From: Albidovulum denitrificans
GTDB taxonomy: Bacteria; Pseudomonadota; Alphaproteobacteria; Rhodobacterales; Rhodobacteraceae
Assembly (NCBI RefSeq): GCF_002973535.1
Contig: NZ_PVEP01000008.1
Location: forward strand, 93,227 to 157,226
Length of the DNA stretch: 64,000 nucleotides
Direction: 5' to 3'
Made by a program: the position numbers and the translations under genes
Shown: positions 57,657 to 64,000 of the stretch, one piece after another
Layout: every line of letters starts with the position of its first letter
How positions within the stretch are numbered: the stretch's first letter is position 1
The notes under the pieces: model-generated
The model's database searches: none
What the model was told of the DNA's origin: nothing
What the model saw: the letters and a program-made list of their open reading frames with translations, nothing else

Positions 57657-58895
57657 ATGTTTGATCTGAAATCCCCTGCCGTTATGGCACGTTACACTGG
57701 AACAGGAAGCGCTCTTTTCGGCCTCGCACTGTTGAACGGCCTGTTCACGATCCTCACCCTCGGCATCTATCGCTTCTGGGGCAAGACCCGTATCCGGCGT
57801 TATATCTGGTCGTCCGTTGATCTTGGCGGCAACCGGCCGGAATATACCGGGACCGGGCTTGAGAAATTCCTTGGATTTCTCGTCGCGGTTGTCGTTCTCG
57901 CGATCTATCTGGGCCTGGTCCAGCTGATCCTGTTCTATTTCGGCATGCATTTCGTGCTTGAGCCGAAATCGGAGGCGCAGGCCCTGATGCAGATTGCGGT
58001 CGTCTATATCTCGCTTTTCGCGATCATGCCGCTGATGATCTTCGCCCGCTACCGCGCGCGGCGCTACATGATGGCGCGGACGCGCTTCATGGGCATTCGT
58101 TTCGGCATGGACAAGGGTGCCTGGGGCTATGTCTGGCGCGCCATCGCGCATGGGGCGCTGACCGTCGTCACGCTGGGCATCCTGCTGCCGCGCCAGACCT
58201 TCTGGCTTGAGAAATACAAGACCGACCGCAGCTGGTACGGCGACCAGAAGTTCACGCAGGACGGCCGCTGGACCGGGCTTTACGGCGCCATGCGCCATGT
58301 TCTGATCGGCCTTGCCCTTGTCGTGCTTGGCTTCGTGGCCATGGTCGTGGCCGGAGTGATGGCGCAGGGCTCAAGTGGCGAGGACCTCTCTGCCATCGCG
58401 ATGATCGGAATTGTGCTGACCTTCATCGGCCTGCTTTGGGCCGCCATCGGCTATCTCTATTACCGCGTTCACGCCTATCGCTACCTGATGGACAACACGA
58501 TCCTCATGGGGCGCCGGATCTTCCGGGCCGAGCCGCGCACTGGCCGCATCATCGGTATCTATATCCTGGGCAGCATCGCGATCAGCCTGATTATCGGTAT
58601 TGGCATGCTTCTCTTCGGCGCGATCATCGCCGCAATGGCCGCCGCCAGCCAGGCCACCGGGGGCGCCCCCGGCCCGGCCATGTTTGTGCTGATCGCGGTG
58701 CTGTATCTGTGCGTGTTCATCGCCGCCGGGGCGCTGGGGCTGGTCTTCCTCATCCAGCCGATCATCGCCCATTTCGCCGAAACACTGACCCTGACCGATC
58801 CCTCGATCATCGACGAGGTTCAGCAGCGCGCCTACGATCCGGCCGCCGATGCGGGCGGGTTCGCCGATGCGCTTGATGTTGGCGCGGCGATATGA
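57657..58895 (+). CDS. DUF898 (YjgN-like) membrane protein
   Basis: The 412-residue product has about ten hydrophobic segments in repeated pairs. LTLGIYRFWGKTRIRRYIWSSVDLGG occurs early and a second, related YKTDRSWYGDQKF-type copy in the middle, which is the DUF898 pattern. Function is unknown. A GTG 9 bases before the ATG is another possible start; neither has a strong ribosome site. The stop overlaps the M48 protease start by 4 bases, and the two genes are often paired. Confidence 0.8.
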   Translation: MFDLKSPAVMARYTGTGSALFGLALLNGLFTILTLGIYRFWGKTRIRRYIWSSVDLGGNRPEYTGTGLEKFLGFLVAVVVLAIYLGLVQLILFYFGMHFVLEPKSEAQALMQIAVVYISLFAIMPLMIFARYRARRYMMARTRFMGIRFGMDKGAWGYVWRAIAHGALTVVTLGILLPRQTFWLEKYKTDRSWYGDQKFTQDGRWTGLYGAMRHVLIGLALVVLGFVAMVVAGVMAQGSSGEDLSAIAMIGIVLTFIGLLWAAIGYLYYRVHAYRYLMDNTILMGRRIFRAEPRTGRIIGIYILGSIAISLIIGIGMLLFGAIIAAMAAASQATGGAPGPAMFVLIAVLYLCVFIAAGALGLVFLIQPIIAHFAETLTLTDPSIIDEVQQRAYDPAADAGGFADALDVGAAI

Positions 58896-60034
58896 CCGCG
58901 CCGGAGGTGCCGTCCGGCAAGATTGCCGCAAGCTTCTATGACGGCCTCTCCGCACGGCGTCAGCCGGTTCTTGTCTGGCCGTCCGAGGATCAGCGTATGC
59001 TGGTCCTCGAGACGTCAGAGGGCCACCAGTTCCTGTGGCAGATGAACCGGCTGCGCGCGCTTCGCGACCAGTCCGACGAAAAGAGCATCACCCTGACCCT
59101 TCATTCCGATGAAGGGGATGAGGCGCCGCGCGATCCGGCGCGGCTGGTCGTCACCGATCCGCTGGCGATCCTCTGGTTCCGCCGCATGGTTCCCGATCTT
59201 GGCAAGCGCGACGTGCATGCGGGGACGGTCCGCAAGGTCCTGCTCTGGCTGGGCGCGGCGACGGCGGCGATGGTGCTGATGCTTTTCGTGATCCTGCCCG
59301 CGCTGTCGGATTATCTCGCCGGTCACCTGCCGGTGGAGACGGAGACGGCCTTTGGCCGCTCGGTCATGCGGCAGGTCGAATGGATGGTGAAAGAGGAGGG
59401 CGCGGGCGACCTGACCTGCACCAACCCCGATGGCCTTGCCGCGCTGAACCGGATGAAGGACCGCCTGATCGAGGGGCGCGACCTTGGCTATGACCTTCAG
59501 CTTTCGGTTTTCGACCACAAGATGGTCAATGCCTTCGCGGTGCCGGGCGGGCAGATCGTGATCTTTCGCGGGCTTCTGGACAAGGCCGAGGGGCCGGATG
59601 AGGTCGCGGGGGTTCTCGCGCATGAAATCGGCCATGTCGCCGCGCGCGATCCGACGCGCATCGCGCTGCGCGCGGCGGGGTCGGCGGGCATCCTGTCGAT
59701 GATCCTTGGCGATGTCAGCGGCGGCACGGCCATCGCGGCGGCGGGCGAATACCTGATGCGCGCCTCCTATACCCGCGATGCCGAGGCGCAGGCGGACCGC
59801 TATGCGCTGGGCCTTCTGGACGGTGCCGGGATCAGTGCCGAGGGGCTGGCGGGGTTCTTCGACCGGATTTCGGCCGATACCGACATGCTGCCGGAATATA
59901 CCTCTTCCCACCCGCTGAGCGCAGGGCGGGCGCAGCGCGCGCATGATCAGGCGGGGATGCAGGGCGATACGCGCCCTTCGCTCGATGATGACGACTGGGC
60001 CGCGTTGAAGGCGATCTGCGCCAAGGGGGACTGA
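58892..60034 (+). CDS. M48 family metalloprotease
   Basis: The 380-residue product has a cytoplasmic N-terminal region, one membrane helix (about residues 112-135) and an M48 domain. The zinc motif is AHEIGHVAARDP and the second acidic ligand is in YTRDAEAQADRYAL. Such membrane peptidases (HtpX/Oma1-like) degrade damaged membrane or periplasmic proteins. It follows the DUF898 gene with a 4-base overlap, suggesting joint function. Confidence 0.88.
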   Translation: MTAPEVPSGKIAASFYDGLSARRQPVLVWPSEDQRMLVLETSEGHQFLWQMNRLRALRDQSDEKSITLTLHSDEGDEAPRDPARLVVTDPLAILWFRRMVPDLGKRDVHAGTVRKVLLWLGAATAAMVLMLFVILPALSDYLAGHLPVETETAFGRSVMRQVEWMVKEEGAGDLTCTNPDGLAALNRMKDRLIEGRDLGYDLQLSVFDHKMVNAFAVPGGQIVIFRGLLDKAEGPDEVAGVLAHEIGHVAARDPTRIALRAAGSAGILSMILGDVSGGTAIAAAGEYLMRASYTRDAEAQADRYALGLLDGAGISAEGLAGFFDRISADTDMLPEYTSSHPLSAGRAQRAHDQAGMQGDTRPSLDDDDWAALKAICAKGD

Positions 60035-60052
60035 CCCCTTCGCCATACGAAC

Positions 60053-60078
60053 ACGGGCGGGACCATGGCCCCGCCCGT
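60053..60078 (+). terminator. Hairpin after the M48 protease
   Basis: ACGGGCGGG (60053-60061) and CCCGCCCGT (60070-60078) form a 9-bp perfect stem. There is no T-run after it on the plus strand, so it is a weak or Rho-dependent terminator at best. Confidence 0.45.
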
Positions 60079-60118
60079 CCTGCCCGGCTGCGTGGTTTTG
60101 CCGGGCCTGCCTCACCCT

Positions 60119-60180
60119 GGTGATCAGCTGTAGAGTGCGGGCGCCCCAAGGTGATCAGCTGTAGAGTGCGGGCGCCCCAA
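60119..60180. repeat. Perfect 31-base tandem duplication at the end of the TerB-like gene
   Basis: A 31-base unit (60119-60149) is repeated exactly at 60150-60180. The second copy holds the stop and last eight codons of the minus-strand gene; the first copy lies beyond that stop. The duplication therefore copies the gene's C-terminal codons into the 3' region without changing the protein. It looks recent. Confidence 0.9.
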
Positions 60181-61108
60181 GCTGGGCGTGGATCGCGTTG
60201 ACATGGCGCTGGTCGATGCCAAGCGCGGTGGCAAGCTGGTGCAGGTAGGTCGCCTCATTCCGGTTGTCGAGGTCGATGGCCATCAGGGACATGGTGTAGA
60301 CCTGCGCCTCAAGCCCCTTCGGCACCTGCCGCGCAAGGCCCTGCACGTCGATCGGCGCGCGGATCGCGGCCTCGACAAAGCGCTTCTCCTCGGGCGTCAC
60401 GTCACCCAGATTGCCCATCAGCTTGCGCTGTTCCTCGGCGTCGATCTTGCCGTCGGACTTGGCCGCCTGGATCATCGCCGTCAGAAGAAGCCCCGCGACC
60501 GCGTCCTGTTGCGGGGTGGGGGCGGCGTCGGGTTCGCCCCGGTTGCCAAGCGACTGGTTGAGAAGATCGCCAAAGCTGCCGCCCTGGCCCGCCGCCGCGC
60601 CCCCGGCCATCCCGCCAAGCAGCCCGCCCAGCAGATCGCCAAGCCCGCCGCCGGATTGCGTACCACCCGCGCCGCCGCCAAGGATACCGCCGAGGAGGTC
60701 GCCAAGCCCGCCGCCCGAGGCACCACCACTACCGCCGCCCAGTGACCCGATCAGGTCATCCAGACCGGAACCGCCGCGGCTGGTCGTCGTCCCGGTCGAT
60801 CCGGCCCCGCCCGGCGCGTATTTGCCAAGTTCATTCAGGAAATCGCCCAGGCCCCCGCCGGTGCCGCCGGTGCTGCCCGATCCGCCGAACATGCCGCCGC
60901 TCTGGTCCTGCGGGCTGCGGCGGCCGCCCAGAACCTCACCCATCATGTCCTCAAGCCCGCCGCCCTGGGTCCGGCCGGGCGAATGCGTCCCGCCAAACGT
61001 CCCGCCACTACCTGCGGAGCCAGAGGCTTTCTTGCCCATCATGCTGCTGACGCCCTTGGCGACCGCGACACCGATCGCGACCTTGGCCAGCGTTCCCATC
61101 AAACTCAT
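60155..61108 (-). CDS. TerB/DUF533-family protein with glycine-rich repeats
   Basis: The 317-residue product begins MSLMGTLAKVAIGVAVAKG. A long low-complexity region follows (about residues 30-200) of GGGLGDLLGG-type repeats. The C-terminal TerB/DUF533-like helical domain spans about 210-317 (AKSDGKIDAEEQRKLMGNL, VTPEEKRFVEAAI). TerB domains are often tied to tellurite resistance or to membrane-linked stress complexes, but DUF533 proteins have no set role. An upstream start at 61222 is possible but has no family match. Confidence 0.8.
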   Translation of the reverse strand: MSLMGTLAKVAIGVAVAKGVSSMMGKKASGSAGSGGTFGGTHSPGRTQGGGLEDMMGEVLGGRRSPQDQSGGMFGGSGSTGGTGGGLGDFLNELGKYAPGGAGSTGTTTSRGGSGLDDLIGSLGGGSGGASGGGLGDLLGGILGGGAGGTQSGGGLGDLLGGLLGGMAGGAAAGQGGSFGDLLNQSLGNRGEPDAAPTPQQDAVAGLLLTAMIQAAKSDGKIDAEEQRKLMGNLGDVTPEEKRFVEAAIRAPIDVQGLARQVPKGLEAQVYTMSLMAIDLDNRNEATYLHQLATALGIDQRHVNAIHAQLGAPALYS

Positions 61109-61193
61109 TCTCAATACCCCCGGTTTTCCTGTTCCAGTGCAAAGCCTACAGATCGGGTCCCCGGTCGATAGGGGGAAATTTGGCGTCTCGCCC

Positions 61194-62564
61194 TCAATCC
61201 CGTTCCACCGACAGCCAGACACCGCCTTCGGGGCGCAGCGTCAGGATCAGGACCGGGCGCGGATCGCGGCCCGGAACGCGGGTGAAGCGGAAGCGCGCCA
61301 GAAGCGTGGCCAGGATGATGACCGCCTCCTGCAACGCGAAGGAGGCGCCTATGCAGATGCGCGGCCCGCCGCCGAAAGGCAGATAGGCAAAGCGGTCATA
61401 GCTGGCATCCCCGGCGAAACGGTCCGGGTCGAAGCGGTGCGGATCGGGCCACAGAAGGTGGTTCCGGTGCAGCGCGTAGATCGGCAGCATGACCGTGTCG
61501 CCGGGCAGAACCTCGCGCCCGCAAAGCCTGTCCTTCGCCCTGGCCGTGCGCGACAGGAAGGCGGCGGGCGGATACATGCGCAGCGCCTCATCCACGATCC
61601 GGCGGCAGAAGGGCAGGGCGGGCAGGTCCGCGACTGTCGCCGCCCGGTCGCCCAGCGCCGCCTTCGCCTCGTCCCGCGCGCGGTCCTGCACGGCGGGGTC
61701 GAAGCCGCAGAGATAAAGCGCCCAGGCCAGCGACAGCGCCGTCGTCTCATGCCCCGCGACGATGAAGGTCAGCAGGTTGTCACGCAGTTCCGAGGTCGAC
61801 ATGCGCCGCTGCGTTTCCGGGTCCTCGCCATCCAGCAGCAGGTCGAGAAGGTCGGGAATGCCGTGGTCGGGCGCGCCGCGGCGGTCCTCGATGGCCTGAT
61901 CCGCCATCGTCTTCATCGCCCGCATCGCCGATCCGGTGACAAGCCGCGATGGTCGGGGAATCCAGGACGGTGCGCCGACGATGTCCAGGAAGGACACACG
62001 CGCGGTGCTTTCGATATAGCTGTTGATCGCGTGATGCACCGCCTCGCGGTCAAAGGCGCGCCCGCCCGCGAAGGTCACGTCCGAGATCACCTGAAAGGTC
62101 GTCGTCACCATCTCATCGAAGACATTCGTCGCGCGGCCTTCGGTCTGGCCGATCCGTTCGGCGGCGATCTCGGCCGCGGCCGTCATCACCGGGCCAAGCG
62201 CCTGCACGTTGCGCGGGGAAAAAGCCGGGGCGGCGGCGCGTCTTTGCCAGTGCCAATGCGCGCCCTCGGCGATGAACATGCTGTCGCCGATCGCCGGGCG
62301 CAGGATCATCTTGGTGACGTCCGACTTCGGATAATCCTCCACCCGGTCCTTCAGAATGCGCCGCAGCGCGCCGGGGTCCATGACCATGTGCCAGCGCTTG
62401 ACGGTCCGGCCTGAGACGATGGGCTGGTGCAGTGCGATCTCGGGGATCAGTTCAAGGACGTTCTGACGGCCGGTCTGGAAGCTGCCCCAGACGCCCATCG
62501 GCTTGGTGACCAGCGGAACCCGGACCGGAACCCCGGCCTCTGCCCCCGGCGCGATCATGTCCAT
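61194..62564 (-). CDS. Cytochrome P450
   Basis: This 456-residue P450 shows the I-helix oxygen-binding segment VAGHETTALSLAW, the ExxR motif EALRMYPP and the heme-thiolate loop FGGGPRICIG with its conserved cysteine. FDPDRFAG and WPDPHRFD are typical K'/meander elements. It lacks a membrane anchor. No ferredoxin or reductase gene is adjacent, so electrons must come from elsewhere. AAGGAGCGTTTC precedes the ATG at 62564. Read further upstream the frame stays open but that DNA belongs to the next, opposite gene. The substrate is unknown. Confidence 0.93.
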   Translation of the reverse strand: MDMIAPGAEAGVPVRVPLVTKPMGVWGSFQTGRQNVLELIPEIALHQPIVSGRTVKRWHMVMDPGALRRILKDRVEDYPKSDVTKMILRPAIGDSMFIAEGAHWHWQRRAAAPAFSPRNVQALGPVMTAAAEIAAERIGQTEGRATNVFDEMVTTTFQVISDVTFAGGRAFDREAVHHAINSYIESTARVSFLDIVGAPSWIPRPSRLVTGSAMRAMKTMADQAIEDRRGAPDHGIPDLLDLLLDGEDPETQRRMSTSELRDNLLTFIVAGHETTALSLAWALYLCGFDPAVQDRARDEAKAALGDRAATVADLPALPFCRRIVDEALRMYPPAAFLSRTARAKDRLCGREVLPGDTVMLPIYALHRNHLLWPDPHRFDPDRFAGDASYDRFAYLPFGGGPRICIGASFALQEAVIILATLLARFRFTRVPGRDPRPVLILTLRPEGGVWLSVERD

Positions 62565-62678
62565 GAAACGCTCCTTTCGCCGGTCAATATAGGCGCGCGG
62601 CCGCGTGCGGCCAAGCCTATCCGATTGCCCGGCCCGCCGTGACGGGCTATGGCTGGGGGAATGACCGATGGGGGAAGC

Positions 62679-63332
62679 ATGAGACTCGTCCGACTGTTCG
62701 CGGCCCTGACGGGGCTTCTCGTTCTCGCTGCCTGCGCGAACAACGACCTTTCCGGTCCGCCGAAGGATTTCGGCGATTTCAGCCTCGGCTACAACATCGT
62801 CGTGGCGAAGAATGCGAAGCCTGTCGGCCCCTCGCGCCAGGCGACGCCCGCCGAATGGGAAGAGGCGATCAAGACCGCCATCGCCGCGCGATTCGAGCGG
62901 TATCAGGGCGAGAAGCTTTACCATATCGGCATCGGCGTCGATGCCTATGCGCTGGCCGTGCCGGGCATTCCCCTTGTCCTCAGCCCGAAATCGGTGCTGG
63001 CGATTACCGTCAACATCTGGGACGACAGCGCGCAGCGGACCGTCAATTCCGAACCCAAGACCTTTACCGTCTTCGAGGGGCTTTCGGGATCGACCGTCGT
63101 CGGTTCCGGCCTGACCCGGAGCCGCGAGGAGCAGATGAAGGCGCTGTCGGAAAACGCGGCGCGGCTTATCAATGACTGGCTGGTGGAGAACAAGGCCTGG
63201 TTCACGCCCGAGGCTGCCGCCGCGCGGGCGGCCGTGACCGCCGCCGAGGGGCCAGAGAAGGTGGCGCCGCCCAAGCCCACTGCCAAGCCCGCCGGCACGT
63301 CCGCCCCCGCGACACCCGCCGCGGCCAACTGA
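62679..63332 (+). CDS. Putative lipoprotein
   Basis: The 217-residue product has a lipoprotein signal MRLVRLFAALTGLLVLAAC, with Cys about residue 19. The mature part reads DFSLGYNIVVAKNAKPVGPSRQ then WEEAIKTAIAARFERYQGEKLYHIG. The tail is low-complexity Pro/Ala/Lys. I do not recognise a named family. The first part resembles conserved Rhodobacterales lipoproteins of unknown role. ATG at 62679 follows GGGGGAAGC. It is upstream of tuf. Confidence 0.75.
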   Translation: MRLVRLFAALTGLLVLAACANNDLSGPPKDFGDFSLGYNIVVAKNAKPVGPSRQATPAEWEEAIKTAIAARFERYQGEKLYHIGIGVDAYALAVPGIPLVLSPKSVLAITVNIWDDSAQRTVNSEPKTFTVFEGLSGSTVVGSGLTRSREEQMKALSENAARLINDWLVENKAWFTPEAAAARAAVTAAEGPEKVAPPKPTAKPAGTSAPATPAAAN

Positions 63333-63374
63333 CGCTTGATTTTTCGGCCTCCAGCCAATAGGTAGCGCGCGATG

Positions 63375-63400
63375 TTGACACGGGGGCCGCGCCGGCCCCC
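63375..63400 (+). other. TTGACA and hairpin ahead of tuf
   Basis: TTGACA lies at 63375-63380, and GGGGGCCG (63382-63389)/CGGCCCCC (63393-63400) forms an 8-bp stem 22 bases before the tuf ATG. It is unclear whether this is part of a promoter or an RNA hairpin in the leader. Confidence 0.35.
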
Positions 63401-63422
63401 CCGAGCATGAGGCGCCCGCGAT

Positions 63423-64000
<578 letters not shown>

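Noticed and set aside
63375..63400. TTGACA as the -35 of a tuf promoter
   Set aside because: The 8-bp hairpin fills the would-be spacer and no -10-like hexamer follows at the correct distance.

Overview
The window is a stretch of chromosome from a high-GC alphaproteobacterium, most likely a member of the Rhodobacteraceae (Rhodobacter/Defluviimonas/Paracoccus-like). The evidence is consistently GC-rich third codon positions, a MutL with its own endonuclease motif, a COQ9 gene beside rpsU, an alphaproteobacterial-type HspQ, an FtsK-LolA neighbourhood, and several dispersed palindromes typical of this family. Almost everything is core housekeeping. There is no prophage, insertion sequence, CRISPR array, rRNA or tRNA. 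The window opens inside mutL and closes inside tuf.

Layout. 1-6.2 kb: mutL end, rmuC, a membrane protein fused to a spermidine-synthase-like domain, an IalB-like secreted protein and a type II asparaginase. 6.3-10.3 kb: serine biosynthesis, with serB divergent from serC-serA and a hairpin leader at the serC start codon. 10.4-14 kb: a DMSP-lyase-like cupin, two metallophosphatases and a thiolase. 14-26 kb: the pbpC/alpha-2-macroglobulin pair, a hybrid histidine kinase and recQ. 26-31 kb: yggT, a thioesterase-like protein, an overlapping UMF1 transporter-mepA-phytase-like operon, and a queuosine-precursor transporter behind a foldable leader. At about 31 kb there is an unusual free-standing RNA carrying an 18-codon ORF whose Shine-Dalgarno region is complementary to the whole 3' tail of 16S rRNA. 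31-39.4 kb: amidase, DapC-like aminotransferase, ftsK and lolA; an AT-richer OLD-family ATPase/TOPRIM gene and a frameshifted BrnA-like remnant lie between ftsK and lolA. 39-49.7 kb: lytic transglycosylases, hspQ, a Ggt-family enzyme, an orphan ParA ATPase, quinone reductase-coq9, rpsU, the lrp/ald pair, mscL and a GST. 49.8-54.4 kb: pheT, pheS, rplT and rpmI, with an AT-richer DUF2513 gene wedged between pheS and pheT. 54.5-64 kb: an SH3 protein, parC, a DUF898-M48 protease pair, a TerB-like glycine-rich protein, a cytochrome P450, a lipoprotein and tuf.

Functional groups are serine synthesis, murein turnover and envelope defence, phenylalanyl-tRNA synthetase with ribosomal proteins, alanine catabolism under an Lrp-type regulator, and DNA repair/segregation. 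The points most worth following up are: the OLD-like gene and the DUF2513 gene, each followed in the same orientation by a copy of one palindrome family; the structured small-ORF RNA at about 31 kb; the possible riboswitch-like leader of the queuosine-precursor transporter; and a dispersed hairpin repeat whose two copies show a compensatory insertion. All family names rest on reading motifs in the translated sequence; no database search was run.
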